A stretch of DNA of 64,000 nucleotides from G963677485 sp942492855 (GTDB lineage: Bacteria; Armatimonadota; HRBIN16), in the NCBI GenBank assembly GCA_942492855.1, contig OW818647.1, positions 4,092,001-4,156,000 on the forward strand, in the 5' to 3' direction. The notes beneath the pieces are model-generated. The model saw only the letters and a program-made list of their open reading frames with translations, was not told the DNA's origin and ran no database searches. Shown here piece by piece: positions 43,123 through 51,683 of the stretch. Every line of letters starts with the position of its first letter. Position 1 is the stretch's first letter. The translations under genes were made by a program, and so were the position numbers.

Positions 43123-44123
43123 TGCAAGTTACATCAACACCTCGCCCGAATATTTTGGCCAAGTGGATCCGTACCCGAGAAGCCGGGGTCTTGCTGCTTC
43201 TGGTGATCGCCATTGCCACCGTCGCCTTGCGTGACGTGACTTTCCTGGCCCCTCGTAACCTGATGGATATTCTGGTTCAATGCGCCCCATTTGCCATACT
43301 GGCATGTGGTATGACCTTTGTGATCATCACCGGTGAGATTGATATCTCGGTAGGCTCGATGGTAGGATTGCTCTCGGTAGTGATGGGCTTGAGCTGCACC
43401 ACGGCAAACTGGGGTCTTTCGGTGCCTGTCACCATCGGCGTTATTATACTTGCTGGAGCTCTTCTGGGGCTACTCAACGGCGTTCTGATGGAACACGGCA
43501 AGATTCCATCCATGATCGTCACGCTGGGTATGCTGACGGTCTTTCGGGGCATCACTCAACTGCTCAGCAAGGGTGAGACGATCACCAATCTGCCGGAGGC
43601 ACTCAGGTTCTTTGGAACAGGCACGATCATGGGGATACCCGTTTGTATCGTCACGGCCATCATCATCGTGATTCTGTCCCATGTGATGCTGCAGTACACG
43701 CCTTTTGGACGTCATGTAGTGGCTGTGGGGAGCAACCCCCGAGCTGCTAAAGTGCTGGGTCTTCCGACCCGACGCATAAAAATCGGCGTTTTCGTGCTCA
43801 TGGGAGTGCTGACCGCCATCGCCACGCTGGTCGGTGTTCCACAGCTCGCCGTGATCGAAAGCGGCATCGGTGTAGGCTGGGAGATGCTGATCATCACCTG
43901 CGTGGTGGTTGGCGGAACCTCGACGGCGGGCGGCCGGGGGAGTATCATCGGCTCACTGCTGGGTGTCTTACTGCTGGTTTCTGTGCGCACCGAGTTGATC
44001 TTCCTTAAACTGTCTGAAAGTGCCACATACTGGGAGCGAGCCATACAAGGTGCTTTCATCTTGATGGCGGTATTAGCAGACCATGTTGGTGCGATGCGTA
44101 AGCGGAAGGCGGTGAAGGCATGA
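43122..44123 (+). CDS. Sugar ABC transporter permease 1 (RhaP/LsrC-like)
   Basis: A 333-residue inner-membrane permease with eight to ten helices. CUT2 landmarks are CGMTFVIITGEIDISVGSMV, LLGLLNGVLMEHGKIPSMIV, TPFGRHVVAVGSNPRAAKVL and GGTSTAGGRGSIIGSLLGVL. The opening TREAGVLLLLVIAIATVALR resembles RhaP. It overlaps the ATPase gene by 1 nt (TAATG) and the second permease gene by 4 nt (ATGA), so all three are translationally coupled. It would form a heterodimeric channel with the next gene product. Confidence 0.92.
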   Translation: MQVTSTPRPNILAKWIRTREAGVLLLLVIAIATVALRDVTFLAPRNLMDILVQCAPFAILACGMTFVIITGEIDISVGSMVGLLSVVMGLSCTTANWGLSVPVTIGVIILAGALLGLLNGVLMEHGKIPSMIVTLGMLTVFRGITQLLSKGETITNLPEALRFFGTGTIMGIPVCIVTAIIIVILSHVMLQYTPFGRHVVAVGSNPRAAKVLGLPTRRIKIGVFVLMGVLTAIATLVGVPQLAVIESGIGVGWEMLIITCVVVGGTSTAGGRGSIIGSLLGVLLLVSVRTELIFLKLSESATYWERAIQGAFILMAVLADHVGAMRKRKAVKA

Positions 44124-45058
44124 AAATCCTGAAAGAGTATATCCATGAGGCCGTGCTTTTTGTGGTGCTGATCGTGCTGATGACAGTGATCTGGTTCATC
44201 GACCCGAGCTTCCTGTCATTGAACGCACAAGCCGAGCTTAGCACGCATGTCTGGCAGTTGGCTCTGCTGGCCATTCCGATGACGATGATCATTGTCACCG
44301 GAGGTATCGATCTCTCCATCGGCTCCACGATGGCACTGGCGGCAGTGACACTTGGACTTAGCTTCAAAGCAGGAATTAATCCCTGGATTGGCTCGGTCAT
44401 GGCTTTGGTGGTTGCCACAGCGGCGGGTTGGCTGAACGGCGTGTTCGTCGCGAAAGTCAAAGTCCTGCCTTTGATCGTCACGCTGGCTACCATGTCTGCG
44501 TATCGTGGCATTGCGGAGGGCGTCAGCAAGGCCGCGCCGGTATCTGGCTTCCCCCCCAGCTTCGCCGTGGTGGGGCAGGGCACATTTATCGGCCTGCCAT
44601 GGTCAGGATGGGTGTTCATCATCACATTCGCACTCGCTGTGTGGATATGGATTCGGTCACCGTTTGGTACCTCATTGACCGCGATTGGCCATAATGAGTC
44701 GGCAGCATTGTTCAGTGGCATCCCAGTCGCGAAACTGAAGACCTGGATATACACAATCAGCGGTTTTCTGGCCGGAATTGCCGCTGTGCAGTATGTGTCT
44801 CTGCGTAATACCGCCAAAGCAGATATTGTCACAGGAATGGAGCTTGATGTCATCACAGCCGTTGTGCTTGGTGGATCAAGCGTCACTGGAGGCCGCGGGA
44901 ACCTGCTGGGCACGCTGCTTGGGGTGATCCTCATTCATGAGGTCCGTGAGTTTGTGAGCTGGTACTGGCAGAGCGATGAACTCAATCTGCTGGTGATTGG
45001 TTCGTTATTGATCATTAGCGTGCTGCTGAACTCCATTCTCAATCGCAAATCTCGATAG
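44120..45058 (+). CDS. Sugar ABC transporter permease 2 (RhaQ/LsrD-like)
   Basis: A 312-residue permease, homologous to but distinct from permease 1: LLAIPMTMIIVTGGIDLSIG, GWLNGVFVAKVKVLPLIVTL, SPFGTSLTAIGHNESAALFS and GGSSVTGGRGNLLGTLLGVI. Two different permeases per transporter is the arrangement of rhamnose and AI-2 importers, unlike the single RbsC-like permease of the upstream operon. It overlaps permease 1 by 4 nt. The binding-protein gene begins 54 nt later with its own AAGGAGG. Confidence 0.92.
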   Translation: MKILKEYIHEAVLFVVLIVLMTVIWFIDPSFLSLNAQAELSTHVWQLALLAIPMTMIIVTGGIDLSIGSTMALAAVTLGLSFKAGINPWIGSVMALVVATAAGWLNGVFVAKVKVLPLIVTLATMSAYRGIAEGVSKAAPVSGFPPSFAVVGQGTFIGLPWSGWVFIITFALAVWIWIRSPFGTSLTAIGHNESAALFSGIPVAKLKTWIYTISGFLAGIAAVQYVSLRNTAKADIVTGMELDVITAVVLGGSSVTGGRGNLLGTLLGVILIHEVREFVSWYWQSDELNLLVIGSLLIISVLLNSILNRKSR

Positions 45059-45112
45059 CATATCGTATCATATGTTCAGAACGGTATCTGAACCCAAGGA
45101 GGGTCTTTCACT

Positions 45113-46150
45113 ATGAACCGAAACCTGTTATTAGCTCTCGCTGCCGTGATGACAGCGGGTATGCTGGCCGCCGGATGCGCGAAACCATCGGGCGATTCCG
45201 CTGGCAAGACCGAAGATGGCAAGTCTGGCAAGAAAATCACCATCTGTATGCTGCCAAAGAAGAAGGGAATTCCTTACTTCAGCAGTTGTGCCAATGGTGC
45301 TAAGAAAGCTGCTGAGGAACTCGGCGACGTGGAGTTCATTTATGATGGCCCCACCGACGGTTCACCTGAAAAGGCCGCCGCGATGATCGAGAAATGGGTG
45401 CTGAAGGGCGTGGATGTGATCTGCGTCAGCCCCAATGACCCCGATGTGCTGGCCCCCGCCATGAAAGCCGCGATGGAGAAGGGTGTCAAAGTCATCACTT
45501 TTGACTCTGATGGCAAAACCGACAGTCGTGAGCTGTTCGTCAACCAGGCCACCGCAGAGCAGATCGGCAACGCGCTGGTGGATACACTAATAGACGACAT
45601 CGGCGGCAAGGATGCTACCGGGCAGGTCGCAATAGTGACCGCCACCCTGACAGCCGCTAACCAGAACATCTGGATGAACTACATGAAGACCCGCATCAAG
45701 AACAACTACCCCAAGATCGACCTGGTGGCTGTGAAACCCAGTAACGAAGACCAGAAGCTGGCCTTCCAGGTTTCCCAGGACTTGCTTAAGGCATATCCCA
45801 ATATCAAGGGAATCTGGGGCATCAGTTCGGTCTCTTTCCCCGGTGCTGCTGAGGCGATCAAGCAGGCGGGTAAGTCGGGCAAGGTGCAGGTCACTGGCTT
45901 GGCAACGCCTAACGACATGAAGGAGTATGTCCACGAAGGCACCGTGCGCAGCGTAGTGCTGTGGAACACCGAAGACCTTGGTGGCCTTACTGTTCGAGCA
46001 GCGTATGCGCTGGCAACCGGCAAGTGGGATGCCAAAGCCGCTGAGTTTGATGCTGGCCCCCTGGGCAAGAAGAAGATCGCAGGCGACAACCTGCTGCTGG
46101 GCGACATTCTGGTCTTCCGAAAAGACAATATCGACAAGTTCGACTTCTAG
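45113..46150 (+). CDS. Sugar ABC transporter substrate-binding lipoprotein (RhaS-like)
   Basis: A 345-residue binding protein with a lipobox in AGMLAAGCAKPS (Cys near residue 22). It resembles RhaS, the rhamnose-binding protein: ITICMLPKKKGIPYFSSCAN, GVDVICVSPNDPDVLAPAM, VITFDSDGKTDSRELFVNQA, GISSVSFPGAAEAIKQAGKS, VTGLATPNDMKEYVHEGTV and the ending VFRKDNIDKFDF. The N-Q-A and T-x-x-N-Q-N stretches are shared with RhaS and with LsrB-type AI-2 receptors. Rhamnose or another 6-deoxyhexose is the best guess. No rhamnose isomerase, kinase or aldolase gene is found in the window. A terminator follows the stop. Confidence 0.9.
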   Translation: MNRNLLLALAAVMTAGMLAAGCAKPSGDSAGKTEDGKSGKKITICMLPKKKGIPYFSSCANGAKKAAEELGDVEFIYDGPTDGSPEKAAAMIEKWVLKGVDVICVSPNDPDVLAPAMKAAMEKGVKVITFDSDGKTDSRELFVNQATAEQIGNALVDTLIDDIGGKDATGQVAIVTATLTAANQNIWMNYMKTRIKNNYPKIDLVAVKPSNEDQKLAFQVSQDLLKAYPNIKGIWGISSVSFPGAAEAIKQAGKSGKVQVTGLATPNDMKEYVHEGTVRSVVLWNTEDLGGLTVRAAYALATGKWDAKAAEFDAGPLGKKKIAGDNLLLGDILVFRKDNIDKFDF

Positions 46151-46164
46151 TCGGTCTTCGTACA

Positions 46165-46195
46165 AGCCTCCATGCAGATTTGTTGTGTGGAGGCT
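46165..46195 (+). terminator. Terminator of the rhamnose-type ABC operon
   Basis: AGCCTCCA (46165-46172) and TGGAGGCT (46188-46195) with a 15-nt loop, followed by ATCGTCGTTTTATT. Confidence 0.65.
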
Positions 46196-46292
46196 ATCGT
46201 CGTTTTATTACACATATTTCGGTGGAACGTCCGTAGGCTTCTGGAATACCAATATCGTGTAGTCATTATCTATCTATCTGGAGGTACCCAAC

Positions 46293-46985
46293 ATGATCAA
46301 ACCGAATCGCGTACTTGCCGTATCTGCCTGTGCTGTGTGTATGACCGCCTCAGCAATGGCCTTAACGCTCAAAGATGTGAACCCCAACTACTGGAAGGCG
46401 GCTGCAAGTGTACCTGCGCCGAAGGGCAACTCTACACTAGAGCGTTTCGCTTATGCACAGATGAGCCGTGACACACAGGCACTCTATCACCAGTGGATGG
46501 CAGATACGAAGGCTGAACTCAGTAAACAGCCACCGCGGCACCCGTTCGATCTCTCCATCACCACCACGTACGGCATATGCAATGACCGGTTGGTGAGCGG
46601 ACTTCGTGTGATGACCTCTGAGTTTTGTGGTGCGCATCCCAACGCCATTATCACTGCCTGCAGTTATGGTATTGTGAAGGGACAGCCGAAGCGGTTGATT
46701 TTACGCGACTTACTATCTGCGGGTGTAACTCCACATACCGTCGTGACCGAAATCGTGCTGCCAGCCCTGAACCAACAGAAGGCAATCCGGGGCGGAGAGG
46801 CGGTATCTGAACTCAGCGTCAGCCAGATCAACAGCATCCTTGTCACCAAACGCGGAATCACCTGGATATTCGGACCGTATGAGGTGGGTCCGTGGGCAGA
46901 AGGGGATTACGCGGTCAAAATCCCCTGGAGCAAACTGAAGGGGTATCTTAACCCAAAAGGCCCTGTAGGCCTTATGTTGAAGTAG
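46293..46985 (+). CDS. Exported DUF3298-like protein
   Basis: A 230-residue exported protein with signal peptide MIKPNRVLAVSACAVCMTAS cleaved near AMA-LT. The C-terminal block ITWIFGPYEVGPWAEGDYAV, followed by KIPWSKLKGYLNPKGP, is the usual end of DUF3298 domains (as in RsiV and PdaC): F-x-P-Y-x-V-G-P-x-A-x-G, then I-P-x-x-x-L. The middle (LSITTTYGICNDRLVSGLRV, then GGAHP-like turn) fits the DUF4163/DUF3298 beta-alpha architecture. These domains bind ligands such as lysozyme or cell-wall glycan in the known cases. GGAGG precedes ATG 46293. It stands alone between the ABC operon terminator and a repeat-rich gap. Confidence 0.72.
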   Translation: MIKPNRVLAVSACAVCMTASAMALTLKDVNPNYWKAAASVPAPKGNSTLERFAYAQMSRDTQALYHQWMADTKAELSKQPPRHPFDLSITTTYGICNDRLVSGLRVMTSEFCGAHPNAIITACSYGIVKGQPKRLILRDLLSAGVTPHTVVTEIVLPALNQQKAIRGGEAVSELSVSQINSILVTKRGITWIFGPYEVGPWAEGDYAVKIPWSKLKGYLNPKGPVGLMLK

Positions 46986-47021
46986 CCGAGGGGTGTCGAG
47001 ATTGTAAATGCGTACTGGTCC

Positions 47022-47444
47022 CCACGCGCTGAAGCACGTGGCTACTGTGCGTTAGCAGGCGGTGGTAGTGCGCGAATGACCGGGGCGGTCTGGCTACTGG
47101 CAAACGGCTACAGAAATCCTAAGACCGCGCCAGTCTGGCGGTTAGCCTGTTACCCAAGACTCACCGCCGCGACATAAATGTCAGTCTATTACCCACAAGT
47201 TGGAGCGCGGGGTTGTGCGATGTAATTCAATACATTCCGCCATACCACGCGCTAAAGCACATGGCTATTGACATGCCAAGCCTGCTGAAGCAGGCTGCAG
47301 GGCTTCGCCCTGTTTGTGAAGCTGGCGGATGCAGGCTATTCTAACGATATGATGCTCAACACACGGAACTGCTGATACGGTGCGACGTCCCGTAGGCCGC
47401 TTTAGCGGTCTTGTTGATCAGTAGCCGAGACATTTATGTCGCGG
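47022..47444. repeat. Cluster of small palindromes in a 520-bp gene-free gap
   Basis: No gene is seen between 46986 and 47504. The gap holds short hairpins built on GCTGAAGC- or GCTTTAGC-like cores: CCACGCGCTGAAGCACGTGG (47022-47041), a near copy at 47245-47264, GCCTGCTGAAGCAGGC (47280-47295), CAGGGCTTCGCCCTG (47298-47312) and GGCCGCTTTAGCGGTC (47395-47410). CCGCGACATAAATGTC (47167-47182) is repeated in inverted orientation at 47429-47444, and each copy contains its own palindrome GACAT-AA-ATGTC. This looks like a landing zone of dispersed palindromic repeats, partly decayed. Confidence 0.75.
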
Positions 47445-47504
47445 AATCGGCGACAGACAGGCCCGATATAAGCGTAAAGGTAGTAACCGAGGGTTGTCAG
47501 AACC

Positions 47505-48719
47505 CTACTTCATCGCCTTCAGCTCTTTGTAAAGCCTGTCTATCTCAGCAGGGGTGATGGTGCGGCGCATCACACGGATTTTGTCATAGCGGTAGTTGTA
47601 TTCGGGCGTAGAACCGTGTGCTGTACCACCTATCTGTGTAGCGTAATAAAGGTTGATGATGTAGTCCTTCCCACTCTTCTCTACATAAGCTTCAGCTACA
47701 TGGATGGCTGGAGCTTCCGGTTCTGAGTTAACATGGCCCAGTACTTTCCACTTTAGTCCATCTATTGAGACGGCTTCGGTGATCTTCCTTCCACGCCATG
47801 GGTCATCGCTTCCGGCTATACCGGGATCTCCATACGCGAAAAGTAGCTTACCTACACGCACCACATCAGGGTTTGGGAACCAAACCAGCGCGGGTTTTTC
47901 ATCAGCGGCTATCAGATTCCACTGCTTAGGGTCAGTGAACTCACCTTTGCATTCGGCGTATCCCACAGACATGCCTTTGGTATAGTAGTAGTCAAACCAA
48001 AGCCTAAACTTACCATTTTCATACATTAATGATGGGCGTGCGTACCCTCCCAGCATACAGACTTCGCCCAGCAGATCGAAACCGGGCGTTCCATACTCTT
48101 TTGCGTAAGCCATCAATGGTTCGTTCATCTGCTTCCAATGAACTCCATCATCGCTCACCGCACCGGCTACGCAGCAGTATGCACCGTCAATATCTTTGTC
48201 GGCTTCGGCAGCATCCCGAAACTTGTAAGCCCCGTCCTTGTCATGGCCGGTTGATGTGTAGGCCATGTAGTATTTACCCCTGGCGAACACCACGCTGGGA
48301 TCGCCATTGTGCCAGCTATCGAAATATAGGTTCCTTGCGAACACACAGGGCCGCCACAGTGAGGGGGTCATGCTGCCATCCCACACATTGTCGTGGCTCC
48401 AAACTTCCCAGGGACCATCCGGCGACTTGGCCCGGGCAGCGAAGATCGCGTCGCCGCCGGCATATCCGGGGATGCTGCGGTTCAGATCAGCCGTGGCCCA
48501 GCCGAAGAACCAGCCGCGATATGGGTAGGATTTATCCTTAACCTTGATCACATGCAGGTTGTACATGTTGTTGAAGTTAGTGATCAGGTTTTTTCCGTTG
48601 CGCTGCCACTGTGCGGTGATGTCACGGTTGAAGTCTTCGGGATTGGGCATTTGTGCCATAGAAGCACAGCAGATCGCCAGTATCAAGGCAGTTAGAATGA
48701 TGGTCGTCTTGGTGCGCAT
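47505..48719 (-). CDS. Exported glycosidase-like five-bladed beta-propeller (GH43/GH32-like)
   Basis: A 404-residue protein with signal peptide MRTKTTIILTALILAICCAS. Repeated blade motifs fit the GH43/GH32/GH117 propeller fold: HNGDPSVVFARGKYYMAYTS near residue 140, YARPSLMYENGKFRLWFDYY near 225 and WFPNPDVVRVGKLLFAYGDP near 285, each with an Asp or Arg just before the strand. The Asp in NGDPS is a candidate active-site residue. A C-terminal tail ITPAEIDRLYKELKAM follows. It would act on exported glycan; substrate unknown. It is divergent from the tandem GH42-like genes, with 150 bp between starts. Confidence 0.72.
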   Translation of the reverse strand: MRTKTTIILTALILAICCASMAQMPNPEDFNRDITAQWQRNGKNLITNFNNMYNLHVIKVKDKSYPYRGWFFGWATADLNRSIPGYAGGDAIFAARAKSPDGPWEVWSHDNVWDGSMTPSLWRPCVFARNLYFDSWHNGDPSVVFARGKYYMAYTSTGHDKDGAYKFRDAAEADKDIDGAYCCVAGAVSDDGVHWKQMNEPLMAYAKEYGTPGFDLLGEVCMLGGYARPSLMYENGKFRLWFDYYYTKGMSVGYAECKGEFTDPKQWNLIAADEKPALVWFPNPDVVRVGKLLFAYGDPGIAGSDDPWRGRKITEAVSIDGLKWKVLGHVNSEPEAPAIHVAEAYVEKSGKDYIINLYYATQIGGTAHGSTPEYNYRYDKIRVMRRTITPAEIDRLYKELKAMK

Positions 48720-48807
48720 GAGTGTCTCCAGCGGATGATTGTTACTCAGATTGTATAACTATTCGGAAGGAACTTCTACATAGGCGGAATGGGGATCGTT
48801 GTGACAA

Positions 48808-48872
48808 GAGCAATCGAACGAAAAAGACAGTACCATCACGTTAATGAACTTAAATTTCGAGGTGATTCCATG
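48808..48872 (+). repeat. Duplicated leader segment, copy 1
   Basis: GAGCAATC, then AAAAAGACAGTACCATCACG and TTAATGAACT, then GAGGTGATTCCATG. The segment up to the start codon recurs with few changes at 51619-51683, ahead of the second GH42-like gene. It includes the ribosome-binding site and start codon. Confidence 0.7.
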
Positions 48873-51497
48873 CCCACCTGTCGTCGTATAAATCTGCTTA
48901 CAGTCGTGGCTATACTGGCAGTTAACGTAGCTCAAGCAGCACCGCTGACTGTGCGTGTGCAAAGCCGGTCAGGTGCGCCGCGTATCATGGTGAACGGACA
49001 ACCGGTCAGGGCTCGTATGTTTTGGGGACAGCCGCAACCGGGACTGATCACCGTGCTCCCAGAGGCACAGATCATTCAATATGAGTTCACCCCTCTCCAG
49101 GAAGAGCTAAAGACAGCGACGATGCATCTACGATTAGGCCACACTGCAGGTGACGTCTATCTTGATAACATCCAGGTGGTAGACCTTACATCTGGTGCAC
49201 AAACTATTCCGGTGTGTGATTTCGAAGATGGTCAAACCTCGTTCAACAAAGAGTGGTTGACATGGCCGCCTTCCGATATGAATACCGTGGGTGAAGTGAG
49301 CGTGGAACCCGGAGCCGGGCAGGATGGCTCCGCCGGATTGCATGTTAGAATTAACGAACCTCCGAATGGTGTTTGGCCGGATTTCTTGATCCACCATGTG
49401 CCGAACCTGAAGCTTGAACAAGCTCACCGCTATCGGGTAAGCATGTGGATGAAGTCAACCACCCAGATATCACTGCAGACAGCGTTCTATAGACCTGGAG
49501 AGGTTTATGAGTTCCTTGGATGGCCACCCGGGCATTTCGAGTCTCAAGTAAAGTTGGCAGCCGCTGCGGGAGCTAACTTCGTGAGCACATCCATCCCGCT
49601 CCCCTGGCCGAAACCCGGCGAGCCAGAGAACTGGTGCAATGTAGACGCCATATTAGATATTGCCCTTAAGGCCAATCCCAAAGCCCTGCTTATCCCCCGA
49701 ATTCAAGTGTATGCACCTGAATGGTGGCTTGAACAGCATCCCGACGAGAAGATGCGCTGGGAGAGCGGAACCCATCCCAGCACCGCGTCGCCTGCGTCTG
49801 AGCTATTCAAGAAGGAGGCATCGATCCGCCTGCAGAAGCTAGTTCAACACCTTGAGAGCACACTGGGTGAGCACATCGCCGGCTATCACCCAAACGGTCA
49901 GATGACCGGTGAGTGGTTCTATCAGGATAGCTGGGATCGGCCGTTGAATGGCTATTCACCGTGCGACACTACGGCCTTCCGCAAATGGTTGAAGTCGCTG
50001 TATAAGAATGACATTGGGATACAACGCGCTTGGAATGACCAAGCTGTCACGCTGAGTACTGCTGATGTACCGTGCCCTGAGAAACGGCACAGCTCCCCTG
50101 GCGGGATATTCCGTGACCCAAAGACAGAGCGGCAGGTGATGGACTTTGTGCAGTTCCAGCAGAAAAGTATGGCGGATAGCGTGTGTGACTATGCCAAGGT
50201 GGTCCGAGAGGCGACCTCTGGCCGCAAACTGGTGTTGGTGTTCTACGGCTATGTGTATGAATTCGCGCCAATGACTACGGGAGCCGGATCGTCCGGTCAT
50301 TATGCCCTCCGCCAGATTCTGGATTGCCCAGATATCGACATAGTCTGTTCACCGATTTCGTATGGTGAGCGAGGACTAGGACAGTCTGCTCCCTGCATGA
50401 CTGCTGCAGAAAGTGTGGCACTGGCCGGCAAGATGTGGCTGAACGAGGATGACACCCGCACCTCCCTTGTAACGGAGAAGGGCTTCTCGGGGACAGAACA
50501 GGTACTGACATCGGTGGATCAGACCAACCAACTACTCCTTCGAAATGTGGCTCAGGAATCAATCCGTAACTTCGCCACGTGGTGGGCGGATTTGGCGGCC
50601 AGCGGATGGTTTGATAGCCCCGGCATGTGGGCGCAGATGAAGCTGATGGCTAAAATGGATGACTACTACATAAACAACGCCAAGCCATTTCGTCCAGAAA
50701 TTGCTCTTGTACTCGATGAGCAGAGTATGCTCATGCTATCTGACGGTTCGGACAAGGTCGGTGGACCGTTGGTCACAGAAGCGCGACGTGAACTAAGCCG
50801 AATAGGAGCTCCGTATGGGCAGTATCTGCTTGATGATGTGATTGCGGGTAAAGTGAAGGCCAAAATGTATGTTTTCGCTGCCGCTTGGAAGCTGGACGCC
50901 AGGCAAAGAGCTTCGCTGTTGAAGGCGACAAAAGGCAGCGTGTGCATCTGGGCGTATGCACCCGGCTATTTTGATGGTCTTTCCCACTCACTCTCGGCGA
51001 TGAAGCAGTTAACCGGATTCGCGATCAAGTTGATTGATCTACCCCAATCTTACGCCATTCCCGCAAGCAAAGAACTGAAGGACAGTTTGTTCTACGTAAG
51101 ACCTGAGAAGATGTCGCCGACATTCGCGGTGACAGATGCCCAACAGTCGGAAGTTCAGGCTCATTACCCTGACGGGTCTGTAGCTGTGGCGGTGCGCAAG
51201 CGCGAGGGCGGGGTCTCAGTGTTTTGGGGTACACCGGGCTGGAACAGGGTTCTGTTGCGTAAGCTGGCCGCCGATGCTGGAGTACATCTCTATACGCAAC
51301 TGGACTGCATTGTGTACGCCAACGGTGATGTACTAGCGTTACATGCTTCCAAAGAGGGTGCCGCACAAATCAATACCGGCCGCAACGAACCGGTATTTGA
51401 TTTGATGACCGGAGCAAAGCTTGGGGTAGGGCCGAAAATCACCCTGCCGATGAGCTATGCACAAACACGCATTCTGAAGATCGGCCCCATGAAGTAA
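48870..51497 (+). CDS. Exported GH42-like glycoside hydrolase, tandem copy 1
   Basis: An 875-residue protein from ATG 48870, chosen for the GAGGTG site 5 nt upstream and the signal peptide that follows (INLLTVVAILAVNVAQAA). Residues about 25-210 form a beta-sandwich carbohydrate-binding-like domain (TVRVQSRSGAPRIMVNGQPV, VYLDNIQVVDL). A GH-A type barrel follows, opening FESQVKLAAAAGANFVSTSI. Candidate catalytic residues are the Glu in MTGEWFYQDSWDRPLNG and the Glu in MWLNEDDTRTS. The C-terminal third holds a GATase-like domain (KMYVFAAAWKLDARQRASLL) and a small beta end. It is strongly similar along its length to the next gene. Secreted, it would hydrolyse a glycan. Confidence 0.8.
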   Translation: MPTCRRINLLTVVAILAVNVAQAAPLTVRVQSRSGAPRIMVNGQPVRARMFWGQPQPGLITVLPEAQIIQYEFTPLQEELKTATMHLRLGHTAGDVYLDNIQVVDLTSGAQTIPVCDFEDGQTSFNKEWLTWPPSDMNTVGEVSVEPGAGQDGSAGLHVRINEPPNGVWPDFLIHHVPNLKLEQAHRYRVSMWMKSTTQISLQTAFYRPGEVYEFLGWPPGHFESQVKLAAAAGANFVSTSIPLPWPKPGEPENWCNVDAILDIALKANPKALLIPRIQVYAPEWWLEQHPDEKMRWESGTHPSTASPASELFKKEASIRLQKLVQHLESTLGEHIAGYHPNGQMTGEWFYQDSWDRPLNGYSPCDTTAFRKWLKSLYKNDIGIQRAWNDQAVTLSTADVPCPEKRHSSPGGIFRDPKTERQVMDFVQFQQKSMADSVCDYAKVVREATSGRKLVLVFYGYVYEFAPMTTGAGSSGHYALRQILDCPDIDIVCSPISYGERGLGQSAPCMTAAESVALAGKMWLNEDDTRTSLVTEKGFSGTEQVLTSVDQTNQLLLRNVAQESIRNFATWWADLAASGWFDSPGMWAQMKLMAKMDDYYINNAKPFRPEIALVLDEQSMLMLSDGSDKVGGPLVTEARRELSRIGAPYGQYLLDDVIAGKVKAKMYVFAAAWKLDARQRASLLKATKGSVCIWAYAPGYFDGLSHSLSAMKQLTGFAIKLIDLPQSYAIPASKELKDSLFYVRPEKMSPTFAVTDAQQSEVQAHYPDGSVAVAVRKREGGVSVFWGTPGWNRVLLRKLAADAGVHLYTQLDCIVYANGDVLALHASKEGAAQINTGRNEPVFDLMTGAKLGVGPKITLPMSYAQTRILKIGPMK

Positions 51498-51513
51498 GCT
51501 CAGCTTCTCATCC

Positions 51514-51541
51514 TGCCTTTGGTCGTAATGCGGCCAAAGCA
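51514..51541 (+). terminator. Degenerate terminator after GH42-like copy 1
   Basis: TGCCTTTGGTC pairs imperfectly with GGCCAAAGCA (51514-51541). Its sequence is recognisably homologous to the perfect hairpin at 54317-54355 after copy 2, so the terminator was duplicated with the gene. Confidence 0.5.
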
Positions 51542-51618
51542 TCGGTGGACGTTGCCGTCAACCGTTACGGTATCCGCCAACGTGACTGGGAGTGGGTGAT
51601 GTTCAAGTGACGTACTAT

Positions 51619-51683
51619 GAGCAATCCAGATAAAAAGACAGTATCATCACGTTAATGCACTATTCATATGAGGTGAATCCATG
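51619..51683 (+). repeat. Duplicated leader segment, copy 2
   Basis: GAGCAATC, AAAAAGACAGTATCATCACG, TTAATGCACT and GAGGTGAATCCATG repeat the segment at 48808-48872, which marks the left limit of the duplicated unit. Confidence 0.7.

Noticed and set aside
16608..47094. A 15-bp match between GCCAGACCGCCCCGG (16608-16622) and its reverse complement at 47080-47094, considered as a third repeat family.
   Set aside because: In a 64-kb window compared on both strands a few exact 15-bp matches are expected by chance, and the flanks do not align.
47022..47444. The cluster of palindromes as a CRISPR array or tRNA cluster.
   Set aside because: Repeats are not regularly spaced, differ in sequence, and no tRNA cloverleaf or cas gene is visible.
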